Source: Sphagnum magellanicum
Taxonomy: Eukaryota > Streptophyta > Sphagnopsida > Sphagnales > Sphagnaceae
Direction: 5' to 3'
Length of the DNA: 64,000 nucleotides
Assembly (NCBI GenBank): GCA_021904315.1
Contig: CM038923.1
Coordinates: forward strand, 12,902,038 to 12,966,037
Below are positions 34,301-47,056 of the stretch, in pieces. The translations under genes and the position numbers were made by a program. The stretch's first letter is position 1; each line of letters starts with the position of its first letter. Under the pieces are notes generated by a model. The model was not told the DNA's origin, did no database searches, and saw nothing but the letters and a program-made list of their open reading frames with translations.

Positions 34301-36261
34301 ATAAATGAAATTATTGAATTTACTAGTTTTGTTTGTTTTCTAGTTGTTCTCAACAAGTTGTTAAACTTGCAATGGATTGCTATAATTGTGTCCGACATAT
34401 GTGTAATTTTTATTATGATTGTTTTGTATTGTCACATCATCACAATTGTTTTCGGTCATGTTAATTGTGGTGATAATGTGTTTAAAATGAGATTGAATTT
34501 CACCTCCTTGGTCACAATCCAAGGCCTTTACTAGGCAACTGACACTTCACATGGTTATAATAAGTGTCACTGCAAAATATACACAAACAAACATACTTTG
34601 AATTTTAAACATTGTAACCTTATTAGATCATTAAATAGTTTTAGAATGAAATTGATTACACATGTGTTGATTTCATTACTTGATTTACTTCATTTTTAAA
34701 TTTCATAATTAAATTGAAATATTTTTTATTTTCAATTTAAAAATGCATTACATTAATTTAAAATATTTCTTTCTATATTTGAATATACCATTTAAATTAA
34801 GTTAAATGAATTTCAATTCTACACTTCATGTGGTCACAAAAATGCAATCACAAATTACATAAACACATATATTTTGAATTTCATGCATTATGACTTTATT
34901 ACATATTTAACTAGTTTCATAATGAAATTGATTTCACATGTATTTAATTTTATTATTTGATATGATTCAATTTTTAATTTCATAGTCACATTCCAATAGA
35001 AAATTTCAATACATCCAATTTATTTCAGTTTTTCATTTAATTAAATTTTGTAACATCTTAAACTCCACATGACAAAAATTACATTACAATAGTATTTTGA
35101 TTTGGGCCACAAATTCAAGTATAATATTTATATAAATTTATTTAAAAATTCTCCAATGGGATGAATTCCATTTATGAAATTATGTAATTAAAATTCATAT
35201 GATTTTTATTACATATTTTTAGTTATATTTTTATGTTCTTAATTTCAAATTTGAAGACATTACATTAGTTCCAGAAGTCATAAATTCATTTTATTATAAT
35301 ATTGGTAATTATATAATTATGACACATTTGACAATAATTAATGTAGTTAATTGAAGCCCAAATAACATGTTTGCACCTTTATTTTAATAATTGTGTTCTT
35401 GAAGAATAATCATGTAATATTTGGACACATTTGTATGGTAGAGTGGACACAAAAAATTGTCATAATGTTGTAATATTGATTGCATGCAATTTTTTTGAAT
35501 GATTTGGAAAAGGTTTAATGGTCAAAACGTGAAATTAATTTGTAACATGTATGATGTAGTTGCTTGTCATAGAATGATTGTTTTAACAAAAGGATTAAGA
35601 ATGATTTCTTTTAATTGAAAATTGTTAATGACAATTTTCACATCAATGTATATGTATGTACAAGGAACGATCTTTCATCAAAGTTAATTCGATTTGTTCT
35701 AAAATCATGAAGTTTACATTTAAATTGTATTAAAATTTTCTTTTGTACATCATTTTATAATATTAACGATGATTATGATGTTTGTACATGTTGTAAAACG
35801 TTCTTGCTTTGAAGATGTACATGGCTTTAAGTGTTGATTTTATTTATCCACAAAGTTCAAGTAGAGTTTTTGAATTAGCAAAAAAAGGTATATTATTGTC
35901 AATTACAATGTTGCAAATGAGATTAATGTACCTATACTCAAAGAAATAAATATGAAACAATTTGGTATTCATGATTGGTTTAACTATATTATTTTTAAGG
36001 CCTAAGACAATTAAATATAACTCAAAAAAATTCAAAATAAGTAGGTGCAATTTTTTTAGTAATTTATGTACATCTAGTTTTGGCTCATTTTTTGTTTATT
36101 GTAACATGCAAAGACCCATTTTTAAAATTTTATAATTACATAAGTAATAGTCTAATTACATCAAATTACATTTACATTTTGTAAGTGAGAACATACAGAA
36201 CACAAAATATACCAAACGATTTGAAATATTCTTTTTAAAAATTGAAACGCATAAGCCTATT
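31313..36261. other. Very AT-rich spacer
   Basis: Nearly five kilobases without a recognised gene. The part at 34280-36240 consists largely of AT-rich low-complexity DNA with repeated ATTTCAATTTAAA- or CACATTTTGAATTT-like phrases, possibly decayed repeats. Short ORFs carry no recognised domains. Confidence 0.45.
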
Positions 36262-36345
36262 TCAACTCAGTAGGGGTTCATGCACAATCGAGTCATACCG
36301 GGCTTCCAATGGATAGCTAATCTGCGGGTGGCTCTTTGGTTCACT
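36262..36345 (-). CDS. Candidate terminal exon, unrecognised
   Basis: On the - strand CTCTCAAACAG at 36356-36346 is a possible acceptor. The exon starts in phase 0 and encodes 27 residues, SEPKSHPQISYPLEARYDSI then VHEPLLS, before a TGA at 36264-36262. A diverged relative lies at 56011-55932 on the same strand (PFDARDDSILDEPQQS, then stop), and its amino-acid agreement at the end supports coding origin. The exon could follow the one at 36639-36505, since both phases are 0. The product is unknown. The alternative is a dispersed repeat. Confidence 0.33.
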   Translation of the reverse strand, partial: SEPKSHPQISYPLEARYDSIVHEPLLS

Positions 36346-36504
36346 CTGTTTGAGAGTTTGCAGACCATGTACGTAAAGAGATCTTGAATCATTTGGAGGA
36401 ATTGGAGTGAAGCACGGTAGGGAAAATGATATGTTTATGTGGTAGTTGACAGTCTTTGTCAACAAGCTGGTATCACAAAACAATCTCTTGCTCTTCTTTC
36501 TTAC

Positions 36505-36639
36505 CCGGGAAAGTAAGTCCTGTATTTCTGCTTGTCTGAAAACATTTTTATGGGTTCTTGTGAAGTCCACATATGACAGTAGCAGACAGTGTTCAGGAAG
36601 AAATTGCTGGTGTCCTAATTGAGGTCTGCCTCCTATCTG
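36505..36639 (-). CDS. Candidate internal exon (135 bp, phase 0-0), unrecognised
   Basis: On the - strand the exon is flanked by CATCTCTGCAG (acceptor, ending 36640) and GTAAGA (donor, from 36504). It is exactly 45 codons, open and symmetrical: QIGGRPQLGHQQFLPEHCLL, then LSYVDFTRTHKNVFRQAEIQ and DLLSR. The composition is protein-like. It could splice to the terminal exon at 36345. Upstream exons were not identified, and part of the upstream DNA is an inverted-repeat element (37142-37510). The family is not recognised. Confidence 0.33.
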
Positions 36640-36972
36640 CTGCAGAGATGAAGATTTTTGGCAGCTTTCTTGGGGTGCTTTTAAAAATCTTTGCCAGAAA
36701 AACAGAGATGGAAAAGAAATAATGTTTCTATAAGAGAGTGTCAGAGATCAGCTCCCAGCAGATCAGGAGTTGGACTGGTGTTCTTTTGGTCAACAAATTT
36801 TGTCGTTTTCGGGCGAAAAGGGTTCTTTTTGCAAAAGAATTTCTAAAGAAAATTTGACTAATTTTTCTAAAGTTTTGGAAAAAATTTCAAAAATTTTGTA
36901 AGTATTTTTATATCAAAAAATTGAAAAAAAAAACCCTAATCAGGATTGCTTTTGTTTCTTCTGATGGGTTGA

Positions 36973-37011
36973 AATGAATGAATGAATGAATAAATAAGTA
37001 AATAAATAAAG
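36973..37011. repeat. Tetranucleotide microsatellite (AATG)n(AAAT)n
   Basis: GAATGAATGAATGAATAAAT and further AAGTAAAT/AAATAAAT units form a short compound microsatellite. Confidence 0.9.
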
Positions 37012-37141
37012 GCCATGTAACATTCCTGCTCACAAACTTAGAAGGATTTATGAAGAGATCACAGTGTATGTGTACAGTCTACAAGTGGATGTTTAACTGA
37101 ACACAGGAAGGGTCACCCTACAGAAGAGAAGAAGAGTTCTA

Positions 37142-37510
37142 AGAGCATCTCCACCAATGCTGTATGTGACCATGCAAAATTATTTCTCACATCCAAGTTG
37201 TAGTTACTAACTTTTTTCCACCCCCACCCATAAAACTGAAACTGGGACTGCAAGTAGGTGGGAGACTACTAATAGCAACCCACTTCGAACAATCAAACTA
37301 TCTAGCCAATCAGAAACAGGGAACAGTCAATAAATACGATTTGATTGTGTTTATTACACTGCTCCTGGGGTCGTCCAGGGCTCTGAAAGTTTGCGCGTTT
37401 CTTCAGGGTCCCAGCAGTCTTCCAGTGGATTCACTGGGATCGACTGATGAACCCCATCCAAGGTTTCCAGAGCAGGGTCACGTACTGAGCGTTGGTGGAG
37501 AAGCTCTCAC
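37142..37510. mobile_element. MITE-like inverted-repeat element (about 370 bp)
   Basis: The left end AGAGCATCTCCACCAATGCT (37142) matches the reverse complement of the right end (AGCGTTGGTGGAGAAGCTCT, ending 37508) at 18 of 20 positions. GAGCATCTCCA-type termini are frequent in plant non-autonomous DNA elements. The interior is relatively GC-rich and carries CCACCCCCACCC and a GGTGGG facing it. Target duplication was not clear. No protein is supported inside. Confidence 0.6.
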
Positions 37511-39909
37511 TCAAAGATCACAGCAGATGTGTATGCTCTATAGCTTGATCTATAGATGAACACATCAAGGGAAAGTCAAGGGCACATCCCTTAGCCTCAT
37601 CATAAGCACCAAGCAGCAATGTTCTTTAGGATTTGGAAACATCATCCAGGGTTTACTACAGTAGCAAAATCAAGGGTGAGACCCAGTATTGGACCCATAT
37701 ATAGACTTCAACCCTAGGTATATGATGTTGGTATGAGTACTGGTATTGAAGAACATACCAATCAGGTATGACTTGAGGTAATATCAAGTCTATACCTGCC
37801 TCATACCAAGATTTTGATACCAGGTTACACCTGCCTCATATTAGCCAAAAATCAGACTTTGACCCAATAACAGGTCCAGACCAGTGTTTTTTTTGGGGAT
37901 GAGGGATGAATTTTGTTATTTTGTGGTTACTTTGATGTAGCCACGAAATGACAAAAATTGGACCAGGGATTTTTTGTTTCCCCCAGTTTTGCGTTATTCA
38001 AAATTTGGCGAATTTTTCAAAAAATTTAGGAAAATGAGTTGAATTTACAGTCAAAAGACAGAAATATCTACAAATTTCCCAATCTTTTGGACAAAAAAGC
38101 AAAAAAATGTGTCAAGAAAAAAATTGCTGATCCATATTGGTATCAGAGTTTTAAAAAGGACCCCCCAATAGCAGACCAGGCTGGTATGAAAGGATAATAA
38201 AGAAATGCTTAAAACTAGGAAACGATGGGTATGTTCAAAAGTTGATACCAGTGTTGGACTGGTAAGATCCAGCTGGGAAAGATGTAGAAATCAAGCTACC
38301 ACAGTTAATTGGTCAGTAGGACAAAATGTTTTCCAAAATCCAATATTATAGCTCCCACATTAACTGTCAATCATTTCTAGTGGTTAGACATGCACAAACT
38401 ACTAACCTAGGGCTGGCAGATTTATAAAAACACATGTAAGTACTACTGTGTTTTTATGTGAAACAAGAAGCACGCACCCTCCACTGTTGCAGAACCAAAA
38501 CCCTTTTTAATGTTGTGTGTGATGATGGGTGCTGCATATGTCTGGACTCTGGATATGTCAATTGGAAAGCCGTCAAGATGATTCACTGGTGCCTACATTG
38601 ATTGTTGTGGAAGGAATTATTAAATTTGGAGTGTTCTGTGGGTTTTCTATTGCTGAGTACCAACCACCTGCCAGTTCTCTCTACAACATGACAGATTTTG
38701 ATTGAACTACTCACTCCTCTGTGCATGACTTGGGTCTCTTTCCATTAGACTGTTGAGATCACAATTAATACAAATTATGTTGTGATCACAACAGCCTAAT
38801 ATAATGGGGCCTTGTTTGTTTCGGTTGTTTGGACAGGTGCATTCCATTGCAGAGTTGCTACTACTTTGAAAATCTGTAATTAATCAATGTTAGGAACTCT
38901 GCAAACACCTCATATGTAACAAACATTTTAGAGAATTTGAAAAAAAAACATGTTTTGATGAAAAAATGACAAATGTCATTATGTAATGGTTTAGAATTTG
39001 ATTCATAACTTTGATAACTCTTGCATTGGGTCAATCCTTGATTGATAAGGTCTATGAGGTAAGTCTAAGCATGGTTAGTTGGAAAAGCTGCCCTTAAGGC
39101 AGGATCTGTGATCACAACAGCCTAAGGGAAAGATGTCCTTAATCATGTTTAGGTGAAGCATATTGAATAAGTATTGCTATTATAGTAAGTACATGAAAAA
39201 TTTATGTTACCCAAAAAAAAAACACAACAGCAGACCCAACCTGACAAGCTGTTGGCAAAACCCATGTCAAAGCTCATTGGGAGAGGGCTGGCAGGAGTTT
39301 CACATGCACACCAATGGGTTTGAACCCAAGACCTTTTGTGATCCCAGAAGGGGCTAAACAAGCAAGTCATCACCTCTGGGGTTTAAAAGATTTATGTTTA
39401 ACCAGGAGCTCAGACTGCACAAGCTCTTGAGCTGGGTAGCTAGCTGGCTTGCTTTTTTCAAAACTCTTATTCGATTGATTACCTACTTTTTGCATATCTA
39501 TATATATATGTATGGAAATACTTTGTTCTTGGCCAGAGTGAAGCAGCACCCACCAGCACCAAACAGTGTACCATGAAGGATGGACATGGTGGTGTTGACA
39601 GGAAACGCTTTTACGTTGTTGTATCCAGCCTTCTTCTTGAATTAGTACCATTGACGATCATCCCAAAAAAGATTTTTCATTGATGGCAACAAGGTTTGCC
39701 AAAACTGTCCCAACACTTGCAGCAAAACCTGGCCTCACACAACAGAAGCTTTTGTCCAAATCTATTGTAAATTGTTTTTTAATAGTGTGACCAAATTTGG
39801 TAGAATTTGCAACACAATAGTCCTTTTACTATTTTTTGAGGTCGAAATTTTGGGGAAAAAAACCCCTGGAAATTGTATTCTTATACCATAGCCAACCACA
39901 GTGGTTAGA
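37511..39909. other. Spacer with decayed dispersed repeats
   Basis: The segment 37660-38240 contains old repeat phrases (GGTATGA.../TACCAATC..., CAGACCAGTG) that also occur near 54790-54900. No ORF has a recognised domain. (TA)n is seen at 39497-39510. Confidence 0.35.
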
Positions 39910-39917
39910 TCTGTACT

Positions 39918-40215
39918 AATCTAGCAACCAGTTTTTGGGTGAGTATTTGATTTTTTTGATAATCACTCCTTCCGATATTAAAACTATTTCAGAGTCAGAG
40001 AATTGCAGGTTCTGGTTTAAGAAAAAAGCCATGATCAAACAACCATGGGTTATGGTAATTTCAGGAACCTCAAAGAATAAGTAGTTTTTATGACAGAACC
40101 AGTTGAGAATAAGAATTGGTGGTTTTCTAATATTTTGAAAACCATTGATATATATCACAATCAGTTCTTTGAAATTTGGAGAGTTGCAGTTATGAACCCT
40201 GAGAACTCCCTTGTA
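39918..40215 (-). mobile_element. Copy 1 of a dispersed hAT-like MITE family
   Basis: It aligns by eye, in reverse, with the copy at 62274-62513. Shared words are GTATTT...ATTTCAGAGTCAGAGAA, TTCTGGTTT and AACCTCAAAGAA. It is followed at 40223 by a second start-like CAGTGTTGGGTGGTT, so two insertions may lie side by side. The ends of this copy are not clear. Confidence 0.45.
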
Positions 40216-40734
40216 AATATCAGTGTTGGGTGGTTCCTAGGTTTTAGGAGGAACCTCTGGTTCTGGTTCCTAAACTTTTCAAGGGACGCAGTCCAGTTCG
40301 GTTTTGATTTTTTTTCCAAAAATGAGATGTGGTTCTTGATCCAGGTAAGGCAGATTTGGTTCCAGTTCTTTTATCTATTTTCCAGTTAGGCTGGTTCCAG
40401 TTACACATTCTGCCATTGCCAAAAACCTCCAGTTCCAGATCTCATCTGATTCCAGTTCCAAAGTCCAAAACATTAAAATTTTCAATGTGAAAATCCCAAA
40501 CTTTTATTCCAAAGGGAAAAAAATAAAATCCAAAGGGCTGACAATGTCAAAAGCCATAGAAAGTAGCCTACTTTTAATTGCTAAACCACTCTAATAGGTT
40601 TCTAGTTTGTATAGGATCATAATCAATTTTTTCCATTGCCATGTGGTTTCATGCTTAGGGTCTTTGCAATTGTATTTACCAGCTTGAAATATGATTTCTT
40701 GTGACCCTTGAATTTAAACCTAGAGTGTTCCAAA

Positions 40735-41015
40735 ATCTGCCTTAAATTTTCCCAACCAAACCCCTTATCTCCACCCTCACATTCCCGCTCAAACAATCCC
40801 CAATCTGCCCCAATTATAGACCCCCAATTCAGCCCTATCTCATAGCCCAATTCAGCCTTCACACAACCCCAAATCTGTTCAAAATATATCCCCTTCAAAA
40901 TCCCCTGAACCACCCCCAAATCTGCCCCAAATTTTTACCTCAAATAGACCCACCAATTCAACCCTATTTCATTACCCAATTCAGCTTCAAACAGCCCCAA
41001 ATCTGCCCAAAAAAC
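40735..41015. repeat. About 129-bp tandem repeat, C-rich
   Basis: CCAATTCAGCCCTATCTCAT at 40824 recurs as CCAATTCAACCCTATTTCAT at 40953. Both are followed by CCCAATTCAGC and CCCAAATCTGCCC. Partial units flank them on the left. The + strand is C-rich and poor in G. Confidence 0.8.
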
Positions 41016-43754
41016 ACCCCTCAAGTTAAAAACAAAGGTTTAAAAAAACCCAAACTAAAGATGGCATTGCAAAGAGGAACCAAAGTATGAATCCTAGCAA
41101 TTTTTTTAGATTCATCATATCCTTGGGTTGTACTCCATGGTTGCTCCATTGCTCCAAGATCTAGGACAAACAACAACAAAAATTTTAATATCTCAACTTG
41201 AATGAGACATAATCCAACCAACAATAATAAAAAGCAAGGAATTACTAAATTTTACGTAGAGCCTGCTTTCATTAAATTCCAAAAGCCCAAGCTTGTCAAT
41301 TAATTCTTCATTTTCTTCCATTAAGGCCTATTCCATTTCCCTGAATTGCCCCATGGATGTCAAACCACCAACCTGAGCATCATCTGGCCAATTTTTGTAG
41401 ATGCTTATACGCATTTCAAGATTGTCCATGTCCAATTGAAAGTGTCAAAGGTTTGTATAAATATTTGCAATATTAAAAACTCTTTTTGTTTCAGTTGAGA
41501 GCTAACAATACCCAAAATTTAGTGGGTTACAAACACAACATAAGAAAATTATGCCTCATGCGTTCTCCACCATGTTGGTGGATCTTTGCATTCCTTCTCA
41601 ATGATTTTCTTGATCTTGAAGTGGTTCAATTACTCTTTCATCATTGACAATGTCATGTCTTCATTAGTTCCCATGAGGTCATATCATTATGCCAAAAATG
41701 TCATTCTATGACTAATTGTATATGACAAGTGGCATAAATGACTAAAAATGGCATACACGACAAGTTTGAATCAACTACAAATGGCATAGACAACTAGTCT
41801 AATCAATAAACACCAATCATAGAATGCATTTTTGGCATAGTGTATAAACTTGTAGATTGAAAACTTTGCAACGCAACACAATAATTTTTTTCATTTGAAT
41901 AAAATGGGTTTAGAAACTTTATCTGTAAATCAAGAGCAAGAACAATATCTATCTATCAAATTCACCTATAGTTTGAAAAGTTCTATCCTTGCAAACATAT
42001 TTAATGACTAGCCCCAACCTTTTATAAGAAGGGTTTAACATCATAGCCAACATGTTGTCAACCTTGTGGTGTTGAAATGAAAGCATAATTGAAAAGAAGG
42101 GATTTAGACCTTGTATGGTTTATTTTTCATGTGTTGATTGGATATTTGAAGTTCACCATCAAAGTTTTGAGTCTCATTGGAATTTGGTGTCATAAAATCC
42201 ATTTGCATTTGACATATGAATCGTATTGTTGCAAAAAAGGCATTAGAAAATAACTTGTAGTTTGGACTTTGGTTCAACACACATTGTTGGACCATGGGCC
42301 TTGAAGTATCATAAACAATTTAGGCAATTGCCCAAACTTGTGAACTTGATGCACGACCTCGAAACATCAATGATTATTGCCTTCCACAATAAAGGGCAAT
42401 GACATGCTTGAAGCAAATCTAGTCTTCACAAGAGTCTTGAGCTTGCATGGAGGCACCCCCACATTTGAACATGCCTTTTGCCACTCTTGTCATCCCTTAC
42501 CACTCTTTTTGGTCCTTGTGATGGTATTTTGCAAAATGGATTGTGTTTTTTTAATCAAGATTGATGTCAAACCAACATGCTTTGAATCTTTCATGGCTTG
42601 GTGACATCACTTGGACATGGTATGGCCTTGACAAGACCCCACAAAAGGTGCCGACAACCCCAAAACTTCACAAGACACAATAAAAGTCAAAGTGGAGTTC
42701 ATGGTGGAAAGATTAAATTTTCCTTCATGTTTGACATATTATGCAATGACACAAAGACTAAACTCATGTTTTGCAAGCATATCACTTGCAAAGCCATGGC
42801 ATTTCCAAATGTTTTTACAATTAAAAAAATCCAATAGTTACATGACAAGGCTCTCCCACTTGTCATTTAAAAAATGCACAATGAGAACAAAAGTGTCCAC
42901 ACTTGCTCTTGACATCCAAAGATCAAGGTTCATAGTACAAGTAGTACATGAGTCAAAAGTTGGAGATACAACTTTGCTTTTTTTCTGCCATGGCCACCCT
43001 CGGTAAAAGATCCTCATTTTATTGACACCTTGATGGAAAATTGAGGTAAGGATTTTGTCCCAAAATTAGTCTCTGAAAAAATGGTGGTTCCAAAATCAAC
43101 AACATAATCTCTTTAGTCATCAGCAATATAATATCTTTTTCAAACTAGTTTTGGTGAAGATCATTTTTTTTGTAAATGATATTATTGCCAAAGATTGCAA
43201 AAATATTGCAAGGGGTTGGGCTAAGCCTTTTTTTGTTGGGTGTTTTTCTACTTTAGGACCATTTTTTGTTGTTCAATCCAATATTTCCAAAGTTATTGAT
43301 GATTACCTTCCAAATGTCTTCGAAGATAATAGATGATGTTAGTAGAGCAATAATTTATCACACCTTTTTTTGTCCTGCAATTGGAGTATTTAAATAACAA
43401 AAAAAAATTCAATTGTTTAACTTGGTTTGGGTTTGAACTTTAATTTACTTCAAGTGGTGGAGAGGGAGAAAAGCTAATAGGTGCATAAAATGCCTAACTT
43501 GTGGAATCCCATTGCTTTTCTTTCCAAAAGTCTCAATTCTTTACCAACAATTCCCATGAAATTATAACATTCATGCTTGAAAGTTTTTCCTTGCTATAAT
43601 TATAGGGGTAGCATTAGAAATTGATGCAAAACCTTAATAGTTTGCCACCAAAGGAATCTTTATGGGATACACAACATTTTTAGGAAGAGATTTTTGATCT
43701 TCCATGCATTTCAACTTCCAACCCTAAATCCCAAAAAAAATGACAACATAAGGA
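41016..43754. other. Spacer, no gene recognised
   Basis: Short ORFs (for example 42692-43006, + strand) have protein-like length but no recognised domain. A small internal repetition of ATGGCATA(C/G)ACGACAA occurs near 41750-41790. Confidence 0.4.
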
Positions 43755-44120
43755 AAAATAAGGACAATAGAAGAAGAGGAAGAAGGTGACCAATAGTAGG
43801 ACCAACATGAGAAAAGGAAAAGGGTGACCAATAGGAAGAACAACACAAAAAGAGAAAAAGGACAAGCAACATCAAGAATAATGCAAAAAGAAGAAAAGGG
43901 TGACCAAAAGTAAGAACAACACAATATGAAAAAGAAGAAGAGGGTGACCAACAACATGAATTCGAATAACATAATAAGAGGAAGAAGGAAAAAACTTATT
44001 TGAATATAGAAGACCTATGCAGCTCCCACCCGCTCCTCATCATCAAACATCATGATCACCACCAAAACAACAACAAAATAATACAAAGTTAACCAATCTT
44101 AAAAGGAAGAGGGTGACCAA
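43755..44120. repeat. GGTGACCA purine-rich minisatellite
   Basis: AAGGGTGACCAA-type cores occur at 43785, 43823, 43899, 43943 and 44112. They are spaced by 38, 76, 44 and 169 bases, with AAGAACAACACAA and GAAGAAG between. It is a decayed array of about 38-44-bp units, strongly purine-biased on the + strand. Confidence 0.75.
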
Positions 44121-46955
44121 CAACCAAAACAACATGTAAAAAGGAAGATGATGAGTGAGAGTTGGTTTATCAATGCACCTTGAAGAAGATTGTTTAAAGA
44201 AGACCAGAAGACATGAAGGAAAAACAATAAACACAACAAAATTTGAGCTTCAAGTGTTCGAGGTTCGAGCATGAAAATAAATTACCAAAAACATGTGCAA
44301 GAAAAACTAACAAACTAACAAATAACCCTAAAAGACAAGAACCAATTGCCTTAAACCCCTTAAACCCTAATCCTTACACCTACCTTATGCCTTAACCTTG
44401 AAATTAAAATTGATTTGTTTAGTTTTGGTTTTCAACACACGTTGGAACTAGACCCTAGACCTAGTTTTGGTTATAGAAAATGTGAAAACCAAGGGGTTAG
44501 TTTTGGGTCAATTCTAGGACCCTTTCATCTAGTTTAATTCTAGACAATTTTGGATTTAGGAGTTGATTTTAGGTCAGTTATCAATACCTAGATTTGGAAC
44601 TACTAGTTTCTATTTGACAATTTGGGTACCCACCCAACATCAATAAATATGTAAGTAATGATTAAATAACCTTGTACAAAACTGCTGGTTCTTTGCAAAT
44701 TATTTTGTGAAAATTAGTTCGTTGTGACTTTTTGAAGGAACTAGGAATGAGTGGTTGTTTGATTAAGAAAATTTCAAAAAGTTGGAAGAATAAGTGCTAC
44801 TTTAGACAAGGGTCTAAGGACCAAAAGCCCAAGGACCAATTTGAAGCAAATTGAACCTTGGATTGGACTTTTCTTCACATTAAAAAAAACATTTTGTTCT
44901 AAGGTACAATGAGTGTGTCTAAAGGCCTGGGTCCAATTTGAAGATTTAATATAAAAAATGTATGATTGATATATGAAAGAATTAGGTTAACCTTTGATGT
45001 TTTTTCTTTTCTTTTTTATTTTTTTCATGATTTTTAAAATTTAATTAAAAAAAATTTTTTTGTGGAAAATTCAAGCTCCATTTCTCCTTTTAGACCAATG
45101 AGGCACAGTACTTCACCATCCACCTAATGTTTTCCAACATTTTCATCTTTTTCATTTTTGTTTTTTAACAAATTGTTTTTTTTCGTGATGTTTTTTTCTT
45201 TAGAATGGGAACTAGTTTAGGGATCTCTTGTAAATTGATATCCCTTTCCATTTGTGAAAATTGACATTTCAACCTTCCACTTTTTGCCCCACCTTCTGAT
45301 TCACCTCCATTTTGTGCATTTGGAAAGGTTGAAAATGCACTCCTTCTAGTAATCACCTTGTGAGGATGCACAAAACCAAACATGCCAATTTTAGAATTGA
45401 TTAGAAATGAAGGAGCTGGTGTGTTCTCACAATGTCCTCAATCCATAACATATTTTCCATCGTCATAGAATTCAAACAACAAGAGTACAAAACCAATGAA
45501 AGAAAAACAAAAAACGAAAAAATGAACAACCTTGGACCTTAGCTTACACTTTGGTTTTCCAAACCATGAGCTCTCCTTTAAGCTCTTTTTTTTGGTTTGG
45601 ACCAATTTGTTTTTGCTCCAAAAAGATGCCATGTAGGTTAAATTAGAATTTGATTTGTCTTCATCCTAGACCTTTGTTTGATGGCCTTGGGACCAATATA
45701 AAGCTCTTGACCAATAGGAATGCTCGATTTCATTGGACCTTTGCTCCTTGGAGCCTTGTCTAAAGTGAGCCTGAGTTCTTTTGTTTTCAATTTCTTTAAA
45801 AACTGAAACTAGATGTTATTAAGAAATCAGATTATTAACTACAGCTCCCTATTTCCTTTGCATCTGGTCTTAAGCAATGTAAATTTTCATAACACCATAT
45901 TATTTTCTACCTTAGGTAAGGATGATTTTGGAGGTTGGTGGGATGGAGAATATTGTAATGTTTGTGTCCTAGCTATCATACATATCATGTGGAATTAGCA
46001 CTGTTTCATCTACTCAATGCATTAGGGACTATGTAACTGGCTGCCAATTATAGGACACAAATGATTCTAGTGAGAATCAAGATGACCTTTTTTCATCTGT
46101 GAAGAGAGCAGTTATTACATTTTCATCCAAAAGTGATAACATTATGGTTTTATTGGGCCAATGAGAGTTGATGTTGGTACTTGGTACCTTGTGCTGGGTA
46201 GTAGGTCACTAATGAAACAATGATCAAAGGTTATTGTGTTGAGATTCTTATTATAGTTAATTCTGAACAACCAGCAAGGCTCAAAAAATTTATATTCAGT
46301 TTAACCCTTAAAGGTCAAGGAGGGCCAATTTGGTCTGCCCATCCTGGGGTACTTGTGGCTGCCAGCAATGGTGCTAGGAGCAATGGATTCAAAATCTGAC
46401 ATACATGGGTTGTAGTTGTTACACCATTAGGAGTCACCCTTTTGATGAAAGTGTATTGTCTTTGATTGCTTGTTATTGAAATTTTTGTGAGTTGCCCAGC
46501 ATGAAAGGAAGCTTTGGGCAATTCTATGCAATACCCACATGCAAGTCAATGAGACATTTTGCTACCCAATGTTGTTAGTATTTTGAAAATAGGAGCTGAA
46601 GAGGAGGGAGTGCCTAGTTCTAGGAGAGGAGCAATGCCTGGGAATAGTTGCAACCAATCCAAAAAATTTGTTTGCCCAAATAAGATGAATTATAATGTTT
46701 CTCTATGAAACTTACATTGGATGAGCAATTTTGATTGTTTGTAAATCATCGGCACTTTTTTTCCTTTTTATTTTCAGATCGCTCCCTAGCCTAAATCTAT
46801 CATGTTTGACTTTCTTTGACTTACTTGAGACTTACTTTCATTCTACTGAATCTTCCAAAATTTGAAAAGCCCAGTACAATTTGTATTAAGCCTTCCAGAT
46901 TTTGGAAGATCTAGTCACTTCAAAAAGACAAAAAAAATACCATTGCTTTACACAA
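44121..46955. other. Spacer with a hAT-like MITE fragment
   Basis: Near 44600-44760 a fragment with CAAAACTGCTGGTTCTTTGC resembles the 62274 element in the same orientation. No gene is recognised in the rest. Confidence 0.35.
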
Positions 46956-47056
46956 GGGAAGGTCCCACTATGAGGGCCTTTTAGATTTCTGACCTCCCTC
47001 GGCCTACCAGCTTTGGGGATTTCAAATCCAGAAGGCCCCCATAGCAAGACCTTCTC
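46956..47056. mobile_element. Small inverted-repeat (MITE-like) element, 101 bp
   Basis: The left arm GGGAAGGTCCCACTATGAGG (46956-46988) matches the reverse complement of the right arm (47024-47056, ending GCAAGACCTTCTC) at roughly 27 of 33 positions. The flanks TTACACAA and TTATACAT agree at six of eight bases and may be a worn target duplication. Confidence 0.55.

Noticed and set aside
37341-37510. Protein-like - strand frame (ALETLDGVHQSIPVNPLEDC) ending in TAA
   Set aside because: It lies inside an element with 18/20 matching inverted ends, the + strand is also open, and no convincing acceptor was found.
43680-44234. Phe/Leu-rich membrane-like frames on the - strand
   Set aside because: They are translations of the complement of a polypurine minisatellite.
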